A stretch of 40,042 nucleotides of DNA from an uncultured bacterium (GTDB lineage Bacteria; Cyanobacteriota; Vampirovibrionia; Gastranaerophilales; Gastranaerophilaceae). How positions within the stretch are numbered: the first letter of the stretch is position 1; every line of letters starts with the position of its first letter. The DNA lies in contig CASFGU010000067.1 of assembly GCA_949294395.1 (NCBI GenBank), forward strand, positions 1-40,042, written 5' to 3'. The translations under genes and the position numbers were made by a program. Of the stretch, positions 1 to 7,369 are shown piece by piece. The notes under the pieces were generated by a model that had not been told where the DNA came from, searched no databases, and saw nothing but the letters and a program-made list of their open reading frames with translations.

Positions 1-219
1 AGCCTGAGAAAGTACAGACAGAGCTTTTTTGTAAGCTGTTTTGTACTGAGCGCCGTTTGTTGAGTTCATCAATGTAGGCATTGTCATGGCAGCTACAACA
101 CCGATGATACCTAATGTGATTAATACTTCTGCCAAAGTAAATGCGCTCTTACGAGCACCTGCAGACAAGTCTGCGTGCGCAGCACCTTCTGCCAAAGCAA
201 AACCGAATCTTTTTGTCAT
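1..219 (-). CDS. Pilin-like protein, 5' part only (runs off the window)
   Basis: The first 73 residues of a type IV pilin/pseudopilin-like protein are visible; the rest lies before base 1. The start ATG (219-217) follows a good AGAAAGG ribosome site. Residues 26-50 hold the class III signal and N-terminal helix: A26, then F27-T-L-A-E31 and a hydrophobic stretch ending in MTMPTL. Prepilin peptidase would normally cut after Gly; here the -1 residue is Ala. The leader is long (26 residues) and contains a second perfect-looking motif at residues 6-11 (G then FALAE) that is not followed by a hydrophobic helix. The same helix appears in the gene at 22993-23736, so the genome probably holds a family of these. 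Substrate or pilus role cannot be told from the fragment. Confidence 0.85.
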   Translation of the reverse strand, partial: MTKRFGFALAEGAAHADLSAGARKSAFTLAEVLITLGIIGVVAAMTMPTLMNSTNGAQYKTAYKKALSVLSQA

Positions 220-342
220 AATCAAATAAACCTTTCTTTTTTTTAATACTCTTTGTTATAATCTCTATTTTATAATTATTCCCTGCAACTAATTCTTTAT
301 AACTATTTGTAAAGAAAAATTAATTCTTTAGGATTAGTTTTT

Positions 343-657
343 TTAATTCAGTTTACGTTTTTCTTCGTCTTTAATAAAGCTGCATAGCCCTTCCAGACGT
401 TTATCTTCCATAGCATTAATCAATTCTTCGATATTTGAAAATTTATTAAGTGCAAAGCCGGTTTCAGCAATAAGCACACAGTCATTACAGAGCCTGTAGC
501 CTTCATATTCAATAGAGCCGGCAAGACATTTTTGCTGCCCGCAGCAGTCGCATTCAAAGTTTTCATCCACAATATCAGGGTTGTCCTCAATATCATCCAG
601 CCGCATTTGTTCAACAACAGCCTGCATTTCTTCCACAATCTCTTTTTCCGACTTCAT
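343..657 (-). CDS. Small Cys-rich hypothetical protein (possible zinc knuckle)
   Basis: A 104-residue soluble protein of unknown function. The N-terminal third is very acidic. A cluster C-x-C-C-x4-C at about residues 36-43, followed by C-x2-C at about 57-60, could bind one zinc ion, much like the zinc ribbons of small regulatory or RNA-associated proteins. The C-terminal half is charged and probably helical. The start has a clear AAGGAA ribosome site. It lies 9 nt after the pdxJ stop and is probably the last gene of a murT-pdxJ operon. I do not recognise the family; the zinc site is inferred from cysteine spacing alone. Confidence 0.7.
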   Translation of the reverse strand: MKSEKEIVEEMQAVVEQMRLDDIEDNPDIVDENFECDCCGQQKCLAGSIEYEGYRLCNDCVLIAETGFALNKFSNIEELINAMEDKRLEGLCSFIKDEEKRKLN

Positions 658-666
658 AAAAATTCC

Positions 667-1377
667 TTATTTAATTAATTCAACCATTTTGCTTACAGCC
701 TCCGGCAGACCGGTAAATACTGCACGGGAAATTATACTGTGCCCGATATTAAGTTCAACAAGCCCCTCTATTTCGTGCATCCGGTGAACATTTACGTAAT
801 TAAGCCCGTGACCCGCGTTTACATTTAAACCGATTTGTTGTGCGAGCTGTGCAGCCTGTTTCAACTTTTGAAACTCGGCTTCTTCATTTTTTTTACCGTA
901 GGCTTCCGCATAAGCACCGGTGTGCATTTCGATAAACTGTGCCCCTGTCTTTTTAGAGGCTTCAACCTGTTCTTTAGCAGGGTCAATAAAGAGGCTTACG
1001 ATGATTCCGGCGTCAAGAAGCGGCTTTATAAACTCACTAACCTTTTCAAGCTGCCCTGCCACATCAAGACCGCCTTCTGTTGTGATTTCCTGTCTTTTTT
1101 CCGGAACAAGGCAGATAGAATACGGTTTAATCTCAAGTGCTATTTTTTGAATATCCTCTGCCATAGCCATTTCAAGGTTAAGCTTTGTTGTCAGCGTACG
1201 TGTCAGAGTGTAAACATCTCTGTCTTTTATATGCCGCCTGTCCTCTCTAAGGTGTGTTGTAATTGAGGCTGCGCCGTTTTGTTCGCATACAGCTGCCGCT
1301 TTTACAGGATCAGGCTCAACTCCGCCCCTTGCATTTCTTAATGTAGCCACGTGATCTATATTTACGCCTAAAAGCAT
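667..1377 (-). CDS. pdxJ: Pyridoxine 5'-phosphate synthase PdxJ
   Basis: PdxJ condenses 1-deoxy-D-xylulose 5-phosphate with 3-amino-2-oxopropyl phosphate to give pyridoxine 5'-phosphate, the last step of the DXP-dependent vitamin B6 pathway. The protein has the family's usual length (236 residues) and TIM-barrel signatures: the N-terminal GVNIDHVATLRNARGG, a THLREDRRHI loop near residue 42, an EMHTGAYA segment near 150, NAGHGLNY near 192 and a terminal ELNIGHSIISRAV. These conserved His, Glu and Arg residues are all present, so it should be active. It lies 17 nt downstream of murT and 9 nt before a small Cys-rich gene, so co-transcription is likely. Confidence 0.96.
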   Translation of the reverse strand: MLLGVNIDHVATLRNARGGVEPDPVKAAAVCEQNGAASITTHLREDRRHIKDRDVYTLTRTLTTKLNLEMAMAEDIQKIALEIKPYSICLVPEKRQEITTEGGLDVAGQLEKVSEFIKPLLDAGIIVSLFIDPAKEQVEASKKTGAQFIEMHTGAYAEAYGKKNEEAEFQKLKQAAQLAQQIGLNVNAGHGLNYVNVHRMHEIEGLVELNIGHSIISRAVFTGLPEAVSKMVELIK

Positions 1378-1394
1378 CTTATTACCTTCTTTCT

Positions 1395-2735
1395 CTACTT
1401 GAAATTTTCCTTATTAATCTTCAACAAAGCTGTATAGGACGGCAAAATAGTAACCGGCACCTTGCTATCCTCAGATGCACAGGCAAGATTTACCGCTTCT
1501 TTTATTGAAGGAACAACTTTTATCTTTTCCTGCGAAATTCCTGCGTACTTTAGCCGCGTTGCCATATCGTAAGCGCGTATACCGGATGCTATAATCTGGT
1601 TTCGGGCGCCCTTAAGCTGTTCAAAGTCGCTGTCCCACAGCCATGAAATGTCCCTGCCGTCCGCGTAATTGTCATTAATCGCAATAACAATATTTGAATT
1701 TAAATCAACAGTCTTTAGAACCTCGCTTGCGCCGGTCGGATTTTTGATAAGCTGGATTAGCGCCGGATGCCCGTTAATCGTTCTTTTTTCGGTTCTGCCG
1801 AAAATTGACTGGTAACTGTCAAGCGCATTTTGTACCTCCGCAGCAGAAAATCCGTTTTCAAAAGCAAGCGCAATTGCGGCAAGTGCGTTATAAGCGTTAT
1901 ATAAGCCCGTCAGGTTAACCCTAAACTCAAACTCTGCCCCGCGGCAATTCAGCTTTATAACAGAATAATCATTAAACACTTTAACTTCAGCAGGGTAATC
2001 ACATTCAGGACGCTTATACCCGCATTTCGGACAAAAATAATGTCCTTGCTGCGCAAAAAACCTTTGCGAATATCTTAACGGCTCTCCACAAATACAGTTA
2101 AAGACCTCTGACGGTGCATTTGAGGAATGCTGGTAATTACAATCGTATTCAACTTTCTCAAAGCCGTAATATACTGCATATTTTGTCCGGTTAAATGCTG
2201 CAACCATAGGATCATCAGCATTTAATACCAGCTTTAAATCGGGATTTTTGACAATGGCTTTTTTAATAAATTCTGCTGTTGTTGCAAGTTCTCCGTACCT
2301 GTCAAGCTGGTCGCGGAAAAGGTTTGTTACAACAAGATAATCTGACGGTAAAAAGTCATAAAGTTTATGCAAATACGCTTCATCCGATTCAATCACAGCG
2401 TAATCAAACCGCCTGAACGGCGCAAGGTTAAGCGCAAACACATTTGCAGCGCCGGTGAGCATATTTGCCCCCTTAACATTATGAATAACGCTATGTCCTG
2501 CATTTTCAAGTATATGGGAAATTATACCGGATGTAGTGGTTTTGCCGTTTGTACCGGTAACGGTTATAACATTATTTTTAATATAACTCCTGCATCTGCC
2601 CAAAAATTCAGGATAAAACTTAAGCACAATCTTTCCGGCAAAAGAGGTTCCGGATGATTTGTAAAAAGTCTTTACCGCGAAGTATGCCGCTCTTGCAAGT
2701 ATTAATGATAAGTAAAACCGTATGCTGTCTATCAT
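1395..2735 (-). CDS. murT: MurT-type Mur ligase (lipid II isoglutaminyl synthase subunit)
   Basis: MurT activates the alpha-carboxylate of D-Glu in lipid II; its partner GatD supplies ammonia, giving D-isoglutamine in the stem peptide. Seen here: a Mur-ligase P-loop (TGTNGKTTT), an inserted four-cysteine zinc ribbon (C-x-C pair, then C-x2-C about 22 residues on), and the C-terminal DUF1727 region with N-D-N-x-A-D-G-R-D-x-S-W-L-W-D, whose Asp completes the GatD triad in characterised MurT. An ATG at 2735 with an AAAGGA site 8 nt upstream is preferred over an in-frame TTG 27 nt earlier; the protein is then 446 residues. No gatD gene lies next to it or elsewhere in the window. Confidence 0.9.
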   Translation of the reverse strand: MIDSIRFYLSLILARAAYFAVKTFYKSSGTSFAGKIVLKFYPEFLGRCRSYIKNNVITVTGTNGKTTTSGIISHILENAGHSVIHNVKGANMLTGAANVFALNLAPFRRFDYAVIESDEAYLHKLYDFLPSDYLVVTNLFRDQLDRYGELATTAEFIKKAIVKNPDLKLVLNADDPMVAAFNRTKYAVYYGFEKVEYDCNYQHSSNAPSEVFNCICGEPLRYSQRFFAQQGHYFCPKCGYKRPECDYPAEVKVFNDYSVIKLNCRGAEFEFRVNLTGLYNAYNALAAIALAFENGFSAAEVQNALDSYQSIFGRTEKRTINGHPALIQLIKNPTGASEVLKTVDLNSNIVIAINDNYADGRDISWLWDSDFEQLKGARNQIIASGIRAYDMATRLKYAGISQEKIKVVPSIKEAVNLACASEDSKVPVTILPSYTALLKINKENFK

Positions 2736-2818
2736 ATAAATAGTCCTTTGGACGTATTCCAATTATCTTTTTCTTATTTTATACTTCAAATGATAATACA
2801 AAAGTTAAGAAAATAAAA

Positions 2819-3178
2819 ATGTATTTATTTATTGCAATAATTTTTATAGCTGAACTAATCATTGCCGGCAACATCATAAACGGCATAATGAAAGCCGACA
2901 GAAAAGTATGCGCTCTGAATTTGAAGGTTAATGAACTTAAACCGGAAATTCACAATGCAATTATCCAGACCAGAGAATGCGTTTCCTGCCTGAAAACAGG
3001 TGTTAATGCGGTTATATCTTTCGTAAAACGCAAGCATCAGGAAGTTATGCACCGTATAACAAGAACTATTCTTATTTATCTTATATTAATTCTAATAAAG
3101 AACAAATACAAAAAACTTGCCACCTTCTGTCAGTATGCCGTACTGGCAAAAGACTACTGGGACGGGCTTCCTGCCTGA
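2819..3178 (+). CDS. Hypothetical small membrane protein
   Basis: A 119-residue protein with an N-terminal membrane helix (residues 2-24, rich in I, L, F, A), a polar helical middle with three cysteines, and a second hydrophobic stretch at about residues 82-96 (TILIYLILILI). Ends in a short polar tail. Start ATG has only a weak A-rich upstream region and no strong ribosome site. It is divergent from murT and is followed by the YtxH/DUF948 cassette, 63 nt downstream, so it may act with those envelope proteins; that is inference. I do not recognise a family. Confidence 0.6.
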   Translation: MYLFIAIIFIAELIIAGNIINGIMKADRKVCALNLKVNELKPEIHNAIIQTRECVSCLKTGVNAVISFVKRKHQEVMHRITRTILIYLILILIKNKYKKLATFCQYAVLAKDYWDGLPA

Positions 3179-3183
3179 TTTAC

Positions 3184-3211
3184 TTGTAATTTTTAAAAAA
3201 TATGCTATAAT
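3184..3211 (+). promoter_or_regulatory. Promoter of the YtxH cassette
   Basis: TTGTAA (3184-3189), 16-nt spacer, TATAAT (3206-3211) with a TGC extended -10. It lies 30 nt before the YtxH start codon, directly after the stop of the upstream gene. Confidence 0.6.
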
Positions 3212-3241
3212 CAAAATCACAAACGAAAGAAGAGGTTAATT

Positions 3242-3559
3242 ATGAGCAAAAATAAATCACTAGCATTTGGAATGGGGCTCCTTGCCGGCGTAATCGGCGG
3301 TGTTGTGGCAGGTGTTCTTTTTGCACCGAAACCGGGCGAAGAATCCAGACGCCAGATAAAAGAAGCAGCCTGCGAACTTTATGAAAAAAATTCACCTGCA
3401 ATTGCCGAAGCTAAAAAACAGGCACTGGAAAATGTTGACCTGATGAGATATAAGCTGGAAAGGCAATTCAGAAAATTCAATAACATGATAAAATCAAAGA
3501 AACTGTTAAAAGCAAAAGAACTTGAAGCTGCTGATGACGGTTTTGATTACGAATACTAA
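3242..3559 (+). CDS. YtxH-domain protein
   Basis: A 105-residue protein with one Gly/Ala/Val-rich membrane helix at residues 8-28 directly followed by L-F-A-P-K-P-G-E-E-S-R-R, the diagnostic YtxH motif, then a long charged helix. YtxH proteins are small membrane-anchored helical proteins linked to stress in Firmicutes; their biochemical role is unknown. A GAGG ribosome site precedes the ATG. A DUF948 gene and a second YtxH gene follow, an order also known from Bacillus (ytxG/ytxH), which supports a shared membrane complex. Confidence 0.85.
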   Translation: MSKNKSLAFGMGLLAGVIGGVVAGVLFAPKPGEESRRQIKEAACELYEKNSPAIAEAKKQALENVDLMRYKLERQFRKFNNMIKSKKLLKAKELEAADDGFDYEY

Positions 3560-3568
3560 GAAAAGTGA

Positions 3569-3674
3569 CGGGTAAATCTATCAGGAAGGAGTTTCCGCCG
3601 GATTTAACCCGCGCCCTAAAAAAGAACACTGTTTTCCCTGAATAAAACAGGAGAACAGCGAATTTACCGGTAAA
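3569..3674 (+). promoter_or_regulatory. Hairpin-rich leader between the YtxH and DUF948 genes
   Basis: Three structures fit into this gap. A compound hairpin pairs CGGGTAAATC (3569-3578) with GATTTAACCCG (3601-3611) and encloses GGAA/TTCC. A second hairpin pairs 3629-3640 with 3648-3658 (11 bp, one bulge, A/T-rich loop). A perfect palindrome TTTACCGGTAAA (3663-3674) sits just before the AAAGGA ribosome site. None is followed by a U-tract, so they are not classical terminators. GGTAAAT of the first hairpin can alternatively pair with ATTTACC of the palindrome. Confidence 0.5.
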
Positions 3675-3692
3675 AGTAAAGGATAACAAAAA

Positions 3693-4052
3693 ATGGACTT
3701 ATCTCAGGCAGCATTAAATAACGGATTAACATTTCTTGCATGGGCATCAGGTATTGTAATACTTGTTGTCGCAGGATTTCTTGTTAAACTGCTTATAGAT
3801 TTATCAGCGTTAGCCAAAAACGTTAACGAAACAGCTATACTTTTGAACACTGAACTCAAACCAACTTTGAAAGAATTGAATGATACACTGCATTCCATCA
3901 ATGCAATTGTAAAAAACACAGATGAAGGAGTTGACAGTTTCAAAAGCGCAGTAGAAAAAACACTCGGTAAAACCAAGGCAATATCAGAATCTATCCTGGG
4001 CGGTATTATCAAAGGGTTTACCACAGTGTTCAAAATGTTTGTAAAAAAATAG
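3693..4052 (+). CDS. DUF948-domain membrane protein
   Basis: A 119-residue protein with one membrane helix (about residues 14-34, ending in a lysine) and a long amphipathic, coiled-coil-like helix rich in N, L, T and K, the layout of DUF948 (PF06103) proteins such as Bacillus YtxG. A second hydrophobic, Gly/Phe-rich segment sits near residues 104-116. The start has an AAAGGA ribosome site. It lies between two YtxH genes on the same strand. The function of DUF948 is not established; an envelope stress or cell-division link is only suggested by the neighbours. Confidence 0.75.
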   Translation: MDLSQAALNNGLTFLAWASGIVILVVAGFLVKLLIDLSALAKNVNETAILLNTELKPTLKELNDTLHSINAIVKNTDEGVDSFKSAVEKTLGKTKAISESILGGIIKGFTTVFKMFVKK

Positions 4053-4122
4053 TTATTTCCGGTAATTATTTTTTACAGACACCCTGATAGAATAAAATCA
4101 AAAGAAAAGGAGTGAAATAATT

Positions 4123-4392
4123 ATGTCAGCAACTAAATTTTTAGCAGGTTTTATAGTAGGCGGTGCAATCGGCGCAATCACAGGCATACTTCTGGCACCT
4201 AAATCAGGCGAAGAAACTAGAGCTCTTATCGCCCAGACAACTAAAGATGCCGTAAAACGTGCAGATGAAACAGTTAAAGAAATTCAGTCTAAAGCAGACG
4301 ACGTTGTGTCGGATATGCAGAAAAAAGGTGATGAAATTAAAGAAAAACTTCAAAACCTTATCAATCAGCAAAAAGAAGCTAAAGCTGAATAA
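4123..4392 (+). CDS. YtxH-domain protein (second copy)
   Basis: An 89-residue paralogue of the gene at 3242: a Gly-rich membrane helix at residues 7-26, then L-L-A-P-K-S-G-E-E-T-R, then a charged helix rich in K, D, E and Q that should form a coiled coil. A strong AAAAGGAG ribosome site precedes the ATG. It ends the cassette, being followed 25 nt later by a strong terminator. The molecular role of YtxH proteins is unknown. Confidence 0.85.
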   Translation: MSATKFLAGFIVGGAIGAITGILLAPKSGEETRALIAQTTKDAVKRADETVKEIQSKADDVVSDMQKKGDEIKEKLQNLINQQKEAKAE

Positions 4393-4417
4393 ATTATTCA
4401 GATACTATTAAAACACC

Positions 4418-4453
4418 AAAGACACCGGAAAATAAATTTTCCGGTGTCTTTTT
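4418..4453 (+). terminator. Rho-independent terminator of the YtxH cassette
   Basis: AAAGACACCGGAAAA, a TAAA loop, and the exact complement ending in five T residues. The stem is perfect over 15 bp. It lies between convergent genes and could also stop minus-strand transcripts weakly. Confidence 0.92.
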
Positions 4454-4541
4454 ATGGTATTTGAGCGGTCAATCCTGCCGTTTAACAGCCTTTTGAAACT
4501 CATCTTTACAAATATTTTCAAATACAAAATTTCGTAACAAC

Positions 4542-4916
4542 TTATCTATTTAAAGCATCTCTTAATGCTTTTTCTAAAACCTGAACTTTTGCCTCCAGAA
4601 CCTTTACCTGCGACGAACTTGAATCTGTTTTTACAGAACTTCTTTCAAGTTCACGTTTATAAATTTTTAATTTTTCTTCCATTGCAAAGTAGAACGGGCT
4701 GAACATTCCAACCCCTGCAGCAAGCCCGATTACAAGAATCCCTATTGTATAAACCGCAATATTAATATCCTTTGTGTAATGATAAACCTCCTGAGTGCCG
4801 GCAATAACTTTCGGCCCCCACACCTGAAGGGTTACCGCATCATGAGAATTCAATATCGCAAAATATATTACGGCAAGTATCCCGAAATATGCTAAAATCT
4901 GTACAAGTGTTTTCAT
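4542..4916 (-). CDS. LapA/DUF1049-like membrane protein
   Basis: A 124-residue protein with two membrane helices (residues 6-22 and about 52-76), a short periplasmic loop between them, and a cytoplasmic coiled coil (residues 80-124) rich in K, E, L and V. F-A-I-L-N-S near residue 20 and the two-helix-plus-coil layout match the LapA domain (PF06305), which in Proteobacteria takes part in LPS assembly control. The ATG abuts the stop of the pseudouridine synthase gene, so translation is probably coupled. Family assignment is tentative because this domain is short and poorly conserved. Confidence 0.6.
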   Translation of the reverse strand: MKTLVQILAYFGILAVIYFAILNSHDAVTLQVWGPKVIAGTQEVYHYTKDINIAVYTIGILVIGLAAGVGMFSPFYFAMEEKLKIYKRELERSSVKTDSSSSQVKVLEAKVQVLEKALRDALNR

Positions 4917-5825
4917 CTATTGCCTGCTTTCAAAATAATTTAGTACCTTTTTATATTTTTCATCCGGAGGAATCTCCAATTCTATTATCTCATCAGAAAA
5001 CGGTTTTGTAAACCTCAGAAAGAATGATTGCAGAACCTGTTCTTCCGTAAAAACTTTCCCCCTGCCTGCGCCATAAAGAGTATCATTGTAGACAGGGTGA
5101 TTGATAGAGCTTAAATGTACTCTTATCTGATGGGTTCTGCCTGTCACAAGGGTAAGTTCAACTGCCGTTGCTTCTTTAAAACGCCTTAGCACTTTAACAA
5201 TAGTTAAACTATCTTTTCCGTCCTCTCGAACCATCATCTTGTGAGGCTGTTTAGGGTTTCTGCCAATAGGAGCGTTGATAGTAATTTCATCATCCTCCAA
5301 CACGCCTTTCACAATCGCCCTGTATTTTTTGGTAACCGTGTGATTTTTAATCTGTTCCGCCAGAAACAAATGTGTCCTGTCGTTTTTTGCAATCATCAAA
5401 AGTCCTGATGTATTTCTATCAAGCCTGTGCAGGATTCCGCGCCTGAATTCTCCGTTTACTCCGGAAAGATTTTCTCCGTATTTATATAAAAGTGCATTCA
5501 CAAGAGTATTTTCCCGCTCTTGCACCGTCGGGTGAGTAAGCATACCGGAGGGTTTGTTCACCACAAGCATATTTTCATCTTCATAAACTATATCAAGCGG
5601 AATATTCTGCGGCACAATTTTTAAAGAACTTTCTTCCGGAATATTAATTTCAATCCTGTCACCCTCTTTTAATTGATAAGAAGGCTTTTTTGAGGCACCG
5701 TCAACAAGTATAGCCGAACTTTTAATAAAATTCTGGATTTTTGAACGCGAAAAATCCGGCAGAATTCCCGCAAGATAGGCGTCTAGCCTGATATTTTCAT
5801 CATTTTCGCCGGCTGTAAGAAGCAT
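4917..5825 (-). CDS. RluA/RluD-family pseudouridine synthase
   Basis: Converts specific uridines of rRNA (or tRNA) to pseudouridine. An N-terminal S4 RNA-binding domain (about residues 11-70) precedes the catalytic domain with the signature HRLDRNTSGL near residue 133, whose Asp is the nucleophile, followed by a typical KKYRAIV strand, G-R-T-H-Q-I-R-V-H-L near residue 227, and HPVYNDTLYG. Length (302) fits RluD, but the family members are hard to tell apart, so the exact target uridines are not assigned. It starts 3 nt after the lspA stop and its own stop touches the next start, as part of a four-gene minus-strand operon. Confidence 0.92.
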   Translation of the reverse strand: MLLTAGENDENIRLDAYLAGILPDFSRSKIQNFIKSSAILVDGASKKPSYQLKEGDRIEINIPEESSLKIVPQNIPLDIVYEDENMLVVNKPSGMLTHPTVQERENTLVNALLYKYGENLSGVNGEFRRGILHRLDRNTSGLLMIAKNDRTHLFLAEQIKNHTVTKKYRAIVKGVLEDDEITINAPIGRNPKQPHKMMVREDGKDSLTIVKVLRRFKEATAVELTLVTGRTHQIRVHLSSINHPVYNDTLYGAGRGKVFTEEQVLQSFFLRFTKPFSDEIIELEIPPDEKYKKVLNYFESRQ

Positions 5826-5828
5826 AAT

Positions 5829-6293
5829 TTACCTTGTCTTTTTCAGTAAGATTAATATAATAAGTGCGATTACCCCGATATTTATGAATATGTCAGAAAT
5901 ATTAAAGACCGGGAAATTTACAAAGGTAAGTTCAAAGAAATCCCGAACATAACCAAATACAATCCGCTCGTGAAGGTTTCCGGCAATCCCAGCTGACAGA
6001 AGCGATATAAAGAAAATACTCTTCATTGAGATTGCTTTCAGATGTTTAAAGACATATAAAAATAAAAGAACAATCGCAACGCAGGAAAGTATTATAAGGA
6101 ATTCTCTGGAATCTCTTAAAAGGCTGAATGCGGCACCGGTATTTTTTACATAATTGAGAGCAAAAACCTGATTATTTATACTGAGTCCGCTGTTAATTTC
6201 TCTCACAAGAATATCTGAAAGATACAGGTCTGAAAAAAGAAAAAACACGAAACAGACTATCAGATAAATAATTTTACTCAGATTTCTGTGCAT
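5829..6293 (-). CDS. lspA: Lipoprotein signal peptidase II
   Basis: An aspartyl protease of the inner membrane that removes signal peptides from prolipoproteins. Four membrane helices are visible. Conserved boxes are present: N-Y-V-K-N-T-G-A-A-F-S, G-N-L-H-E-R, a G-Y-V-R-D-F box with the first catalytic Asp, and F-P-V-F-N-I-S-D with the second. In most LspA the third box is N-L-x-D-R; here the Asp is Glu, while both catalytic aspartates are kept. ATG at 6293 with a GAGGA site 5 nt upstream is preferred over a TTG 12 nt earlier. The start overlaps the end of the preceding gene by 20 nt. Confidence 0.93.
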   Translation of the reverse strand: MHRNLSKIIYLIVCFVFFLFSDLYLSDILVREINSGLSINNQVFALNYVKNTGAAFSLLRDSREFLIILSCVAIVLLFLYVFKHLKAISMKSIFFISLLSAGIAGNLHERIVFGYVRDFFELTFVNFPVFNISDIFINIGVIALIILILLKKTR

Positions 6294-7188
6294 CTTTGTC
6301 CTCAAACTTTATAAAATTATTCACCGGCACAACGTTAACCCTTGTCATAATAAACGCAAGCCCGTTCATATAAACACGTACTTTTGTGTTGTCAACCGGT
6401 TCGGTTTTTGTAACCCCGACCGATGCGATATTATATTCATTAACGTTATCCTTGTTTGCCGCAAACATTCTCTCTAAAATTTGATCTTCCGGCAGCCGTC
6501 TGAAAGCGTCCTCTGATTTTGATGCCGGCTGCACCATCTTCTCTCTGTTAATTGAGGCAATAACAATATCTTCCTCCGGCAAATCTATTTTCAATTCGGA
6601 AGTGTATTCCTGACCGGCATTAACAAAAGACGGCGCACTCAAGTCCATTTTTATGAAACGTGCATCGCCGTATTTTAATGCGGATTTTTCCTCAAGAATA
6701 TTCTCGCCCGCTATGACCCAGCTGTTATTAATCTTTTTGAGGTGGTAAACACAGCTTGCATAAGCCTGCAGTTCCCCGCGGGCTGAAATAAACTCGGAAT
6801 CTTCTGTTGTGGTTGCAAATGCCGCTTCCTCTGTCTGCACTGTTGCGTAGTCAGAATAAACCTTTATGTCCTTTATTTTTGTTTCATAAGTAATATCAGG
6901 GTAGGTTTCCCAGGTTTCTTTTATTAGTTTAAAGTAAACTTTTTTATTATAACCGTCGTTATTTATAAAATCATCGGAATAAATCTTATAAAGACCTTCA
7001 AAATCGTATTTATTTGTCAGTTCAGTCTGATATTCAAAAAGCGCTTTAATATCCTTTTCCGCATCAGAATATATTTTATTTTTTTCTATCCTTGCTTTAT
7101 AGGAAGAAAGAAAACCGGCCTCGACAGGTTCAACGAAATTTGCACTGATTGCAAAACATAAAATTAATGGAATAATTATCTTTTTCAT
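6274..7188 (-). CDS. Secreted NTF2-like protein
   Basis: A 304-residue exported protein: a signal peptide at residues 1-24 (lysines, hydrophobic core, then V-E-A-G) and a mature part beginning with a helical charged segment. Residues of roughly 45-165 look like an NTF2/SnoaL-like cone domain (Y-D-F-E-G-L-Y-K-I-Y-S-D-D-F, then W-x2-Y-P-D-I and a terminal V-I-A-G-E). The C-terminal third is an all-beta region without a family I recognise. No lipobox is seen although lspA follows and overlaps. There is no ribosome site before the only plausible ATG, and a TATAAT box ends 7 nt upstream. Substrate and role are unknown. Confidence 0.7.
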   Translation of the reverse strand: MKKIIIPLILCFAISANFVEPVEAGFLSSYKARIEKNKIYSDAEKDIKALFEYQTELTNKYDFEGLYKIYSDDFINNDGYNKKVYFKLIKETWETYPDITYETKIKDIKVYSDYATVQTEEAAFATTTEDSEFISARGELQAYASCVYHLKKINNSWVIAGENILEEKSALKYGDARFIKMDLSAPSFVNAGQEYTSELKIDLPEEDIVIASINREKMVQPASKSEDAFRRLPEDQILERMFAANKDNVNEYNIASVGVTKTEPVDNTKVRVYMNGLAFIMTRVNVVPVNNFIKFEDKDAQKSE

Positions 7189-7315
7189 AATAAGGATTAT
7201 ACAGGAAAATTTTCAAAAGCGTAATAGTATAAATACAGTATTTATTTAATTTGGCACACAATTTTCAACTGCCCGTATTTGTATTACGAGCTTCAGACAC
7301 CGGCGGGAAACAGCT

Positions 7316-7345
7316 AAAAGAGTACAGAAAATACTGTACTCCTTT
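7316..7345 (-). terminator. Terminator of the GH13 operon
   Basis: On the minus strand GGAGTACAG and CTGTACTC pair around a TATTTT loop, followed by TTTT. It begins 25 nt after the GH13 stop codon. Confidence 0.75.
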
Positions 7346-7369
7346 CTAATGTTTATTTAATGTATGCCA

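Noticed and set aside
835-1266. Open frame of 143 codons antisense to pdxJ
   Set aside because: Shadow of a fully conserved enzyme gene.
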